A stretch of DNA of 64,000 nt from a virus, in IMG/VR virus record IMGVR_UViG_3300048930_000242, positions 62,001 through 126,000 of that record; one strand, written 5' to 3'. The notes under the pieces were generated by a model. The model was not told the origin of the DNA. It was given only the letters and a program-made list of their open reading frames with translations, and did no database searches. The position numbers were made by a program, and so were the translations under genes. Below are positions 55,550-61,979 of the stretch, one piece after another (positions within the stretch are counted from its first letter, which is position 1; each line of letters opens with the position of its first letter).

Positions 55550-55840
55550 TTACTTTCTCATGTACTTAGCAAACAATTCGATGGTTCGCTGAGAGTGGAT
55601 ATGCCGACCGGACTCTTCATCCCAGACCTTTCGCCACTCATCTTTCGCCCACCAACTCTTCCCATCTTTTGGACCACCCCAAGGGTTTCCGAACTTCTTC
55701 GGTTGCGGCATGTCTTCCTTTCCGATCAGAAGGAGCATCCTGACGAGCCTACGCTCTCTTCTGTGCTCAAACGCCTTGTACAACTTCTCTGATCCGCTAG
55801 CATTCCCAAAGATCGGGGTCTTCTTTCTTGATCTGCTCAT
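55550..55840 (-). CDS. Conserved phage protein, MSRSRKKTPI type
   Basis: 96 residues. The start MSRSRKKTPIFGNASGSEKLYKAFEHRRERR is shared by a small family in phages and bacteria; PQPKKFGNPWGGPKDGKSWW in the middle. Strongly basic, possibly RNA-binding. Role unknown. Confidence 0.65.
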   Translation of the reverse strand: MSRSRKKTPIFGNASGSEKLYKAFEHRRERRLVRMLLLIGKEDMPQPKKFGNPWGGPKDGKSWWAKDEWRKVWDEESGRHIHSQRTIELFAKYMRK

Positions 55841-55862
55841 GTGTCACCATAGGTTAGGGTAC

Positions 55863-56048
55863 CTACATGACTTTCACCTGAGTCTTCTTGACCTGTTCTT
55901 GGAGGTCGCGAAGCTCAGCAGCGAGCTTCGCGCGTTCGTTGTAGTCTTTCGGAGAAGCGTATGGGTCAAGATTGGCCAACTCAACACGGATCTCATCCAT
56001 GCGAGCCTTCACTTTCTGAATCCTCTTGAACTCCAACAGCGTGTTCAC
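55863..56048 (-). CDS. Small coiled-coil protein
   Basis: 61 residues, predicted as two charged helices (LLEFKRIQKVKARMDEIRVELANLD, YNERAKLAAELRDLQEQVKKTQV). ATG at 56048 after GGAG. No family recognised. Confidence 0.6.
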   Translation of the reverse strand: MNTLLEFKRIQKVKARMDEIRVELANLDPYASPKDYNERAKLAAELRDLQEQVKKTQVKVM

Positions 56049-56060
56049 ATTGCTTCTCCG

Positions 56061-56315
56061 TTATGACTCCCTCGCCAAGGAGGTGAGTCGAAATGTCTTG
56101 ATCGGTCGACCTGGAAGGTCCATCTTAACCTTGGCATGCATCGTTCCACCGTGAGGCTTCTGTCGCTGATGGTCCCATTCTTGATCTTGAGGAGTCTTGA
56201 AGACCTCAAGAACAACTCCGGTCATGCCAGCCTTTGCGTAGTTGGCGTCCTCGTTACGAGAAATGTCTCGGAGGACAGACACAACATCTTTCGGTCGAAT
56301 TCCGGGATGACTCAT
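56061..56315 (-). CDS. Small early protein, unknown
   Basis: 84 residues from the ATG at 56315 (AAGGAG upstream). SHPGIRPKDVVSVLRDISRNEDANYAKAGMTGVVLEVF then a basic region. It lies directly downstream of tRNA-Ser(GGA). No family recognised. Confidence 0.6.
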   Translation of the reverse strand: MSHPGIRPKDVVSVLRDISRNEDANYAKAGMTGVVLEVFKTPQDQEWDHQRQKPHGGTMHAKVKMDLPGRPIKTFRLTSLARES

Positions 56316-56332
56316 GATCAACTCCTTCAAAA

Positions 56333-56421
56333 TGGCGGAAGCAGGACGTCTCGATCGCCATACCCTTTCAGGTACCCAACGCTTTCCAGGCGTGGCCGAC
56401 TCCCCGGTCGGTTCAGCTTCC
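56333..56421 (-). tRNA. tRNA-Ser (GGA)
   Basis: Acceptor GGAAGC/GCTTCC, anticodon loop CTGGAAA, long variable arm, G73 and CCA. Confidence 0.85.
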
Positions 56422-56424
56422 TTA

Positions 56425-56697
56425 CTATATCTTTCCAAGCGCTTCCATCAGTGCGGATTCGTTCTTGTAGACTTCGGAGCCGGTTCGGCTGCTGCGCACC
56501 AGAATAAAGTTTCGATTGAAGACCTGGACAGTGCAATCAAGAGTTCGTGCTCGCCCAAAGGTCACGCATTCATACTTCCTTCCAGCAGTCGACTTTCCGG
56601 TTCCGCGGATCACACCATACGGAGCAGACAAAGTCGTGTTGCTCTTCGCCCATTCTTCAACTGCGTCGGCAATCCGGCAACTCTCGGACATCGCCAT
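56425..56697 (-). CDS. Early protein, unknown
   Basis: 90 residues from the ATG at 56697 with GAGGAG upstream. SCRIADAVEEWAKSNTTLSAPYGVIRGTGKS, then KYECVTFGRARTLDCTVQVFNRNFILV. Its stop lies 3 bp before tRNA-Ser(GGA). No family recognised. Confidence 0.6.
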   Translation of the reverse strand: MAMSESCRIADAVEEWAKSNTTLSAPYGVIRGTGKSTAGRKYECVTFGRARTLDCTVQVFNRNFILVRSSRTGSEVYKNESALMEALGKI

Positions 56698-56699
56698 GA

Positions 56700-57056
56700 T
56701 CAGATCTCCTCTTTGAAGCCGATCGGAGCAACTCGCCACCAGCCGATGTTTCCACCGTTCGCGGCAATCAAGTGAATCCAATCGCCAACCATCATGCTTC
56801 GGTGTCCAAGAACGTCTCCCCAGAAGTCCTTCACCAACGGTTCAATGACATCGATCGCCTCATTGAAGTCTGGGTTGCGTTCACCGTTCTCGAAGAACTC
56901 TCCCTTGCTCCAAGAGCCTTGGATGTTCTGAGTCACTCGGTAGACATACTCAAGAGCATCTTCGATTCCGTGGTCTCCACCGAGGTCAACCACAGCCATC
57001 ATAGTAGTAGTCGGCACTCCACCTTCCAGGTCGGCAAAGAAGACTTCAGCTTTCAT
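56700..57056 (-). CDS. Early protein, unknown
   Basis: 118 residues. N-terminal VFFADLEGGVPTTTMMAVVDLGGDHGIEDALEYVYRVTQNIQGSW and C-terminal MVGDWIHLIAANGGNIGWWRVAPIGF resemble small phage proteins of similar size with the MVGDxI pattern. Role unknown. Own composite promoter. Confidence 0.6.
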   Translation of the reverse strand: MKAEVFFADLEGGVPTTTMMAVVDLGGDHGIEDALEYVYRVTQNIQGSWSKGEFFENGERNPDFNEAIDVIEPLVKDFWGDVLGHRSMMVGDWIHLIAANGGNIGWWRVAPIGFKEEI

Positions 57057-57080
57057 GATCTACTCCTTGAATGTGAGATC

Positions 57081-57119
57081 ATTCTAACCTAACTCCGGAG
57101 CTTTGTCCAGCTCCGGAGT
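57081..57119 (-). promoter_or_regulatory. Composite hairpin-promoter element
   Basis: Early promoter (-10 TAGAAT at 57081-57086, -35 TGGACA at 57104-57109, spacer 17) with the -35 in the loop of a perfect 10-bp hairpin ACTCCGGAGC / GCTCCGGAGT (57092-57101 / 57110-57119). Confidence 0.65.
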
Positions 57120-57130
57120 GTAACTCTTCG

Positions 57131-57538
57131 TTACGCCGCCTTCACAGCGGTCTTGATGCTCAGCTCCGGAGCCTTGAAGGTCTTACCGGTCTTCACGTCC
57201 TGGATGATGAACGGACGAGCGTAGCAGCGAGCATTGTAGCCGATGACCTTGTAGCCGCGGCCACCCATCATGAAGGTCTCGTTGACAGTGTCCTTGGTCA
57301 GATTGCCGAAGGAAGTGTACTGAAGCATCTTCTTCAGCGAGACCGACTCACGAGTGACCACTTCTCCGGTGGAGGCGATTGGGCAGAGATCGATACCGAT
57401 CTGAGCCGTGCCGGTGAAGCTATTGTAGCGGAACTTCTTCACCGAGAACTGGACGCCGAACTTCGTACCAACGGTCATCAGAGCGGCCTGGATGGCTTCG
57501 TCGATGGCTTTGGCTTGGGTGGCGGTCATTGCGGTCAT
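57131..57538 (-). CDS. Early protein, unknown
   Basis: 135 residues from the ATG at 57538. Helical N-terminus (TATQAKAIDEAIQAALMTVG), then FGVQFSVKKFRYNSFTGTAQIGIDL and ETFMMGGRGYKVIGYNARCYARPFIIQDVKTGKTF. Similar small proteins occur in other large phages, with no known role. Confidence 0.6.
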   Translation of the reverse strand: MTAMTATQAKAIDEAIQAALMTVGTKFGVQFSVKKFRYNSFTGTAQIGIDLCPIASTGEVVTRESVSLKKMLQYTSFGNLTKDTVNETFMMGGRGYKVIGYNARCYARPFIIQDVKTGKTFKAPELSIKTAVKAA

Positions 57539-57574
57539 GATGTTCTTCCTTACTGGTTGATTGACTGTAGGTGT

Positions 57575-57603
57575 ATAGTACAACATCCTAAGCGTCTTGT
57601 CCA
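57575..57603 (-). promoter_or_regulatory. Early promoter
   Basis: Minus strand: -35 TGGACA, 17-nt spacer, -10 TACTAT, upstream GTTTACAATTCAGTG. Confidence 0.6.
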
Positions 57604-57701
57604 GCACTGAATTGTAAACAATGTGCATCTTCCGGAGGGCAATCTAGGTGAAATCTGAGAGACTTCGCCGATCCAACTACTGGAACATGCTTCTAAATTC
57701 G

Positions 57702-57771
57702 CCAGAGTCATGGGATTCGAACCCAACCTGCCGCTCAACGCGGAGTGCCAACCAAATACACCTCACTCTGA
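57702..57771 (-). tRNA. tRNA-like gene, isotype uncertain
   Basis: Acceptor CAGAGT/ACTCTG, D arm GTG/CAC with TGGTTGG loop and T arm TGGG-TTCGAAT-CCCA are good. The anticodon arm CCGC-GTTGA-GCGG has an abnormal loop, so the decoded codon is unclear; no CCA encoded. Possibly damaged. Confidence 0.5.
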
Positions 57772-57839
57772 CTCAACACCCGAGGTTCATGAGGCCTCGT
57801 GTCGGGCGATACCGTCGACTGTATGCCCAGTTGTGTTCT

Positions 57840-57915
57840 TGGCGCGCCTGGAGAGACTTGAACTCCCAACCTTCTCCTTAGGACGGAGCGGCTCTATCCG
57901 TTGAGCTACAGGCGC
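57840..57915 (-). tRNA. tRNA-Arg (CCT)
   Basis: Acceptor GCGCCTG/CAGGCGC, anticodon arm CTCC-GTCCTAA-GGAG, T loop TTCAAGT, CCA. Confidence 0.88.
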
Positions 57916-57921
57916 ATATTT

Positions 57922-57996
57922 TGGAGGTCAGGGTGGGAGTCGAACCCACCTACAACGGGTTTGCAATCCGAGGCATAGCCGCTCTGCCACCTGACC
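57922..57996 (-). tRNA. tRNA-Cys (GCA)
   Basis: Acceptor GGTCAGG/CCTGACC, anticodon loop TTGCAAA, T loop TTCGACT, CCA. Confidence 0.88.
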
Positions 57997-58002
57997 GGAA
58001 AT

Positions 58003-58402
58003 TCTTGCACCGTATCGGCGGTGCCACCCGGATAGACTTGGTCAGCCAACGTCTATCAGATCAGCCTCAAGCAGCCATAGCTACCGGAGCAAAGTACTCG
58101 TCATTTGCGGTTACTTTAGGTTTGGACTCTTTAGGACGGACTTGCCGACTTAAGCAAGCTACCCGATCCACGCGAGCTACCATCTCGGATCGCCAACAGG
58201 TTAGTATGACATCAGTCGAAGCCAGGGCAGGCCCATCAAAAGCTCTTTAGGTGGCTCCGGGTCTTGATACGGAGCACTTACATCCCCTTTCGTACCTAAA
58301 GGGCTTATGGTGGACCTGGCGGGAATCGAACCCGCGTGTTGCTGCCTTTTCGCTGTCAGTTTACGATCATTCAAGCCCTAATCGCGCGAACGACTTCGGG
58401 AA
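58003..58402 (-). ncRNA. ssrA: Circularly permuted tmRNA (ssrA)
   Basis: Read on the minus strand. The acceptor piece comes first: T arm GCGGG-TTCGATT-CCCGC, then CAGGTCC, A and CCA (58308-58318). After a 73-nt spacer the coding piece starts at 58234 with GGGCCTG, which pairs with CAGGTCC over 7 bp (one G-U), followed by GGCTTCGACTG. The resume codon GCA at 58108 begins a 13-codon tag ANDEYFAPVAMAA and stop (58108-58067), preceded by AGTAACC. The spacer has its own stems (CTTTAGGT/ACCTAAAG, GCTCCG/CGGAGC) that would hold the ends for processing, and 3' hairpins TAGAC/GTCTA and GCACCG/CGGTGC close the coding piece. It would rescue stalled ribosomes and tag proteins for degradation. Outer ends are approximate. 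Confidence 0.87.
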
Positions 58403-58406
58403 TCCG

Positions 58407-58700
58407 TTACGTGTTCAACAAGTGGAGCATCGGAAGGTTATTGATTCGGCGCTTATCATCGTAGCACGGCTCGAACACAAAGGCAACAACCTCTCCATGT
58501 TCTACGATGTCGCGGTCTTCGGCATGAAAGTACCGAACCTTGTGGTGCTTGCCTTGGATCTCAAGGCCGGTGTCGTAGGCGTCGTCATAAAGTCGACCGA
58601 TGTTCCGCTCCGCCATCGACATCTCACCGATCAACAGATTGGAAGCCTTGTAGAAGGTGAACATCGAAATCGGCATGGTCTTCATAGCGAGCTTTGCCAT
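58407..58700 (-). CDS. Early protein, unknown
   Basis: 97 residues from the ATG at 58700. KTMPISMFTFYKASNLLIGEMSMAERNIGRLYDDAYDTGLEIQGKHHKVRYFHAEDRDI and VAFVFEPCYDD. Some large phages carry proteins with this FxxGHHxVxYFH-type middle; no role is known. It ends a few bases before the tmRNA and may share its transcript. Confidence 0.58.
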   Translation of the reverse strand: MAKLAMKTMPISMFTFYKASNLLIGEMSMAERNIGRLYDDAYDTGLEIQGKHHKVRYFHAEDRDIVEHGEVVAFVFEPCYDDKRRINNLPMLHLLNT

Positions 58701-58725
58701 TTCTGTATCTCCAGTTGGTAGAACC

Positions 58726-58754
58726 ATTCTACCAACTTCCGACCCTCATGTCCA
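58726..58754 (-). promoter_or_regulatory. Early promoter of 58407-58700 and probably the tmRNA
   Basis: Minus strand: -35 TGGACA, 17-nt spacer, -10 TAGAAT, upstream GTTTACAATTCAGTG. No other promoter is seen before the tmRNA. Confidence 0.65.
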
Positions 58755-58778
58755 GCACTGAATTGTAAACTTTAGTCC

Positions 58779-59177
58779 TCAGCTCCAGGTCTTACCACCG
58801 TCGCGACTGATCACACGCGGCCCAGTGGTTCCGTTACGACCACCGGAGGTCATGTTGTAGTCACAATGAAACCGAACCGAGAAGCCATCTTCTTTCAAGT
58901 AGTAGTCGACTTCGGCCTCGACAATCATCTTAGAGAAAAAGGCCGATAGAAACTTTGGAAGAAGTGCGGTCACATCGCCTTCGTAGTATTCAGATTGAAC
59001 GTTGGCGCTTTGCTTTTGCTTAACTCGCTTCAGTGAGACGGCGCCAAACAGACCAACAAGTCCAGCCGCTTTCATTGCCGAAAGAATCTGCGATTCGTCA
59101 AGCAATGCTCCGGGAATTGCCTCTTTCTTCAGAGTCTTGCCGGATTCAACATTCTCAAAAATCTTTTCAATGGACAT
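58779..59177 (-). CDS. Late-expressed protein, unknown
   Basis: 132 residues. A 30-residue polar start, then VGLFGAVSLKRVKQKQS, EADVTALLPKFLSAFFSKMIVEAEVDYYLKEDGFSVRFHCDYN and a Gly-rich end. Late promoter 40 bp upstream. It could be a minor virion protein. No family recognised. Confidence 0.58.
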   Translation of the reverse strand: MSIEKIFENVESGKTLKKEAIPGALLDESQILSAMKAAGLVGLFGAVSLKRVKQKQSANVQSEYYEGDVTALLPKFLSAFFSKMIVEAEVDYYLKEDGFSVRFHCDYNMTSGGRNGTTGPRVISRDGGKTWS

Positions 59178-59216
59178 CTTATCTCTCTCTCTCTGTTAGT
59201 GAATTGCGAAGTCCAT

Positions 59217-59224
59217 TATCTATT
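59217..59224 (-). promoter_or_regulatory. Late promoter, AATAGATA
   Basis: Minus strand AATAGATA, 40 bp before the 59177 start. Confidence 0.6.
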
Positions 59225-59229
59225 AGGCT

Positions 59230-59303
59230 GGTATGAGTTCCGAAGTCATACCGTATGAGCTTTGCTTCAGGCGCAAGCTCTTAAGCCACTCCGATCTTCG
59301 GAA
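59230..59303 (-). ncRNA. Predicted pseudoknotted RNA element
   Basis: Hairpin GGTATGA/TCATACC (59230-59236/59246-59252) has the loop GTTCCGAAG. TTCCGAAG in that loop pairs perfectly, 8 bp, with CTTCGGAA at 59296-59303, and a further hairpin GAGCTT/AAGCTC (59257-59262/59275-59280) lies between. This is a kissing or pseudoknot layout just upstream of a late promoter and downstream of a tRNA. No known family recognised. Confidence 0.5.
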
Positions 59304-59311
59304 TCAGAAAT

Positions 59312-59385
59312 TGGTACCTCTGACAAGAATCGAACTTGTGTAGCTGGCATGTCATACCAGAGCTCTACCATTGAGCTACAGAGGC
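59312..59385 (-). tRNA. tRNA-Val (GAC)
   Basis: Acceptor GCCTCTG/CAGAGGT, anticodon arm CTGGT-ATGACAT-GCCAG, T loop TTCGATT, A73, CCA. Confidence 0.88.
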
Positions 59386-59391
59386 ATTGAA

Positions 59392-59985
59392 TCAAATCGC
59401 GACGACGATCTTCTTTCCAGGAGTGCCGAACATCGCCTTGGTGTGAAGCTCTCCTCCGATGTCTCTTCGATAGAAGTACTCGGAGAAGTAAGGATGCTGG
59501 ACCAACTCTGGGTCGTCCGGTTCTACATCATGAAGAGTATCAGGCGCCAACAGAGCGGCCGCTTGGTCTCGAGGAATAGCGTACTTCTTCATGAAGTCCA
59601 GGCCAACCTCTTTGATCATGAACCGGAGCATCGGTCCAGAAGTCTCGTTGAAAGCTCTTCCGAAGTCCTCTCTGATCTGCATCGCCAGAGCGGCTTTTCC
59701 TTCGGCGGTTCCATCGGTGAAGACGGCAACTCGCTTTCGACCACCCTTGTCCTTGTAGAAAGCGCCTGAGACGATCGACTCTCCTCGGCGGATCAACTTC
59801 CACATTGGAAGGTTCCGAACCATGTCATCAGGAGAGCGGAATCCAGAACCATGGATTCCGCCGATCTTCGCATAGGCCTTCTTCAGCTTCTCAAAGACCT
59901 CCTCAGCGTACTTCTCTCGGATCGCTCGATCGTCGGTAAAAAGGTTCAGAACCCTCTCGGCGAGGAACTGTTCAAAGAGTAGCAT
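59392..59985 (-). CDS. Late-expressed conserved phage protein
   Basis: 197 residues. MVRNLPMWKLIRRGESIVSGAFYKDKGGRKRVAVFTDGTAEGKAALAMQIREDFGRAFNETSGPMLRFMIKEVG is a pattern seen in hypothetical virion-region proteins of many large phages (WKLxRxGxxIVxxxxYKDKxGRKxxAxFTDGTxxGK). Late promoter 31 bp upstream. Its molecular role is not known. Confidence 0.65.
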   Translation of the reverse strand: MLLFEQFLAERVLNLFTDDRAIREKYAEEVFEKLKKAYAKIGGIHGSGFRSPDDMVRNLPMWKLIRRGESIVSGAFYKDKGGRKRVAVFTDGTAEGKAALAMQIREDFGRAFNETSGPMLRFMIKEVGLDFMKKYAIPRDQAAALLAPDTLHDVEPDDPELVQHPYFSEYFYRRDIGGELHTKAMFGTPGKKIVVAI

Positions 59986-60015
59986 GGTTGGTTTCCGTGT
60001 TGGTCAGAGTCCAAC

Positions 60016-60023
60016 TATCTATT
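60016..60023 (-). promoter_or_regulatory. Late promoter, AATAGATA
   Basis: Minus strand AATAGATA, 31 bp before the 59985 start. Confidence 0.6.
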
Positions 60024-60024
60024 C

Positions 60025-60597
60025 TCAGTCACTCCGCTCCGCAAAGGAGTTCCGAAGCTCATTGACGAACTTCGGAAGCAGATGGACTCGCTGGAACCGG
60101 TGATGGCCTTTGTCATAGACCTCGACATCCATGTACTTCGTCAAGAGTTCGATGTTCGGCCGCTGGTCGATGATCTCGTCACCGAGTTCGATCAGAGCGA
60201 CGCCGTGGACTCCAGAAGCGAACTTGAATGCTCCTTGGTACATCGCTTCGTAGCGAGCCTTCAGGTGGAGAGGAGCATCAGGTCCGAAGTACCGATCAGG
60301 ACGAAACGAAGGATTGATCAGAAGACACTTGCCGGAACTAGCGCCGGCCGCCGCCAGAGCCCAGAGAGCACCGAAAGAGTGTCCAACGAAGATGTCGTCC
60401 GGCCGAGTGCAGTCAAGGACAATGTCGACCATCTGGTCCGGCTGGCTGAAGTCCATGTTGATGCATGCCTTCGGAGCCTGAAGCGCCTTGTACTTCGAAG
60501 ACTCATGAGATGAGTCAAGACCATGGAAGAAGAAATTCACCGACTCAGGTCGGCTTTGGTTCGTTCCATAGTCAGTCACAAGAAGTCGGCTCATCAT
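60025..60597 (-). CDS. Alpha/beta-hydrolase (YqiA/UPF0227-like esterase)
   Basis: 190 residues. FFFHGLDSSHESSKYKAL, the nucleophile elbow FVGHSFGALWALAAA (GHSFG), GDEIIDQRP for the acid and GHHRF for the catalytic His, the order of UPF0227-type hydrolases. Substrate unknown. It lies between tRNA-Ser(GCT) and a late gene. Confidence 0.75.
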   Translation of the reverse strand: MMSRLLVTDYGTNQSRPESVNFFFHGLDSSHESSKYKALQAPKACINMDFSQPDQMVDIVLDCTRPDDIFVGHSFGALWALAAAGASSGKCLLINPSFRPDRYFGPDAPLHLKARYEAMYQGAFKFASGVHGVALIELGDEIIDQRPNIELLTKYMDVEVYDKGHHRFQRVHLLPKFVNELRNSFAERSD

Positions 60598-60610
60598 GAT
60601 CTCCTAAAAG

Positions 60611-60700
60611 TGGCGGATGGCACAGGTATCGATCCCGATGGCTCTGTGGCCACGTATGGGTTAGCAACCCACCCTGACAACCCCGGTCAGTTTACCATCC
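60611..60700 (-). tRNA. tRNA-Ser (GCT)
   Basis: Acceptor GGATGGT/GCCATCC, anticodon loop TTGCTAA between GTGGG and CCCAT, long variable arm GTGGCCACAGAGCCAT, G73, CCA. Confidence 0.85.
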
Positions 60701-60703
60701 ATG

Positions 60704-60925
60704 TTAGTCGTAGTAGCCTTCTTCGAGAGCCCATCCGTAGAGAATCAGCTCGAGATCTTCAAGCGGCGCTTGATAGAACTCATTGGCGATCTCAAGATAC
60801 GGATGGCCACCGGTCGGAGAAGTGAAGATCGCCAGATTACCTGCGTAGAGGTAGCACTCGCGATCCGAAAAGTCGTCATTGTTAGTCGGCGACCGTGTGG
60901 CTTGGAACTCTGCGAAGGTCATCAT
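60704..60925 (-). CDS. Small early protein, unknown
   Basis: 73 residues from the ATG at 60925. TFAEFQATRSPTNNDDFSDRECYLYAGNLAIF then ANEFYQAPLEDLELILYGWALEEGYYD. A short piece similar to ANEFYQ recurs on the minus strand near 61045, perhaps a relic of duplication. No family recognised. Confidence 0.58.
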   Translation of the reverse strand: MMTFAEFQATRSPTNNDDFSDRECYLYAGNLAIFTSPTGGHPYLEIANEFYQAPLEDLELILYGWALEEGYYD

Positions 60926-60951
60926 TGCTGCTTCTCCTAGACTATGATAGA

Positions 60952-60980
60952 ATTCTACCACAACGGAGATGAGATGTACA
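60952..60980 (-). promoter_or_regulatory. Early promoter
   Basis: Minus strand: -35 TGTACA, 17-nt spacer, TGTGG then -10 TAGAAT, upstream GTTTACAATTCAGTG. Confidence 0.7.
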
Positions 60981-61097
60981 GCACTGAATTGTAAACAATG
61001 TTGCTTCCGAAGGTTGGGACTGGATTACCCAACTTGCAAGAGTCCTTGGTAGAACTCGTTGCCACTCATTACTTACTTGCCGTAAGCCTTCGGAAAA

Positions 61098-61185
61098 TGG
61101 CGGAAAGCCGAGGTCTCGATCCCCAGTCCTCTCGGACCGATTCGCTTTCAAGGCGGTCCCGGCGCGCCTGTCCGGTTGACTTTCC
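61098..61185 (-). tRNA. tRNA-Ser (TGA)
   Basis: Acceptor GGAAAGT/GCTTTCC, anticodon loop CTTGAAA, long variable arm, G73, CCA. Close in sequence to the CGA copy at 54173. Confidence 0.87.
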
Positions 61186-61189
61186 ATAT

Positions 61190-61277
61190 TGGTACTCTCG
61201 ATGGGACTCGAACCCACAACCCAGTTTCCCAGGTACGGCACCTCAAGCCGTTGCGTATGCCATTCCGCCACGAGAGC
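61190..61277 (-). tRNA. tRNA-Leu (GAG)
   Basis: Acceptor GCTCTCG/CGAGAGT, anticodon arm ACGGC-TTGAGGT-GCCGT, long variable arm as normal for Leu, A73, CCA. Confidence 0.88.
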
Positions 61278-61287
61278 ATTGAAACTT

Positions 61288-61362
61288 TGGTGCCCCAACA
61301 GAGAATCGAACTCCGATCTAACCCTTACCAAGGGCTTGTACTAACCGTTGTACTATAGGGGC
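61288..61362 (-). tRNA. tRNA-Thr (GGT)
   Basis: Acceptor GCCCCTA/TTGGGGC, anticodon loop TTGGTAA, T loop TTCGATT, A73, CCA. Confidence 0.87.
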
Positions 61363-61368
61363 GAAACT

Positions 61369-61445
61369 TGGAGCCGTCGGCGAGGACTTAAACCCGCACT
61401 ATCCTTCTTACGAGGAAGGTTGCACTATCATTATGCTACGACGGC
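61369..61445 (-). tRNA. tRNA-Thr (CGT)
   Basis: Acceptor GCCGTCG/CGACGGC, anticodon arm CCTTC-CTCGTAA-GAAGG, T loop TTTAAGT, CCA. Confidence 0.87.
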
Positions 61446-61456
61446 ATTGTAAATTA

Positions 61457-61538
61457 CACGCACCGTCCAAAAGGCCCATTTCTTTTGAACTAGCTCTTCT
61501 TTCTTCATAGAGCTGGATGCTATTAGGCTAAATGCGTG
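61457..61538. ncRNA. Predicted three-helix RNA element
   Basis: Three perfect 6-bp helices form a cross: outer CACGCA/TGCGTG (61457-61462/61533-61538), inner CAAAAG/CTTTTG (61468-61473/61482-61487) and AGCTCT/AGAGCT (61492-61497/61509-61514). It lies between tRNA genes and resembles a tRNA-sized cloverleaf lacking a normal anticodon or T arm. Confidence 0.4.
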
Positions 61539-61547
61539 CAACTTGAT

Positions 61548-61623
61548 TGGCGCGGCTACCAGGACTCGAACCTGGACCCCATGGCTTCGTAGGCCAGGAC
61601 ATTCTCCATTGTGCTATAGCCGC
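61548..61623 (-). tRNA. tRNA-Arg (ACG)
   Basis: Acceptor GCGGCTA/TAGCCGC, anticodon arm CTGGC-CTACGAA-GCCAT, T loop TTCGAGT, G73, CCA. Confidence 0.88.
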
Positions 61624-61718
61624 ATTGAACTAAAGAGTCGCCCTGGTTCTGAGCCAGCGTATAGAAGCTTGATTCTACAAGACATTCTATGGGTTCCGCA
61701 CCAGCAACTCATTGAAAT

Positions 61719-61795
61719 TGGCGACCCCGGAGAGACTCGAACTCCCAACATCCTGGTTCGAAGCCAGGTGCAACTATCCATTGTGCTACGGGGTC
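61719..61795 (-). tRNA. tRNA-Arg (TCG)
   Basis: Acceptor GACCCCG/CGGGGTC, anticodon arm CCTGG-CTTCGAA-CCAGG, T loop TTCGAGT, G73, CCA. The 95 bp before it (61624-61718) hold only a stray CTGG-CTCAGAA-CCAG arm. Confidence 0.88.
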
Positions 61796-61802
61796 ATGTG
61801 AT

Positions 61803-61876
61803 TGGTAGCGGGCCCTGAGTTGAACTAGGCTCTTCAGCGTATGAAACTGACGAGGTCGCCGGACCTCCTACCCGCT
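61803..61876 (-). tRNA. tRNA-Met (CAT)
   Basis: Acceptor AGCGGGT/GCCCGCT, anticodon arm TCAGT-TTCATAC-GCTGA, D arm GAGGT/ACCTC, T loop TTCAACT, A73, CCA. It lacks the three G-C pairs of initiators, so an elongator is likely. Confidence 0.82.
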
Positions 61877-61889
61877 ATTGAATGTTTAG

Positions 61890-61964
61890 TGGTGTGACCG
61901 ATGGGAATCGAACCCATATCGGAGCATTCACAGTGCTCCACTCTGGCCATTGAGCTACGGCCAC
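61890..61964 (-). tRNA. tRNA-His (GTG)
   Basis: Acceptor GTGGCCG/CGGTCAC, anticodon arm GAGCA-CTGTGAA-TGCTC, T loop TTCGATT. The -1 position is T and not the usual G, and base 73 is A, both odd for His. Confidence 0.85.
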
Positions 61965-61979
61965 ACCACTAAACACTTC

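Noticed and set aside
58251-58721. A 156-codon plus-strand open frame
   Set aside because: It covers part of the tmRNA and the opposite strand of 58407-58700; no coding signs.
61000-61097. A further tRNA before tRNA-Ser(TGA)
   Set aside because: Only a GTTGGG/CCCAAC hairpin and a short relic-like frame are present; there is no T arm or CCA.
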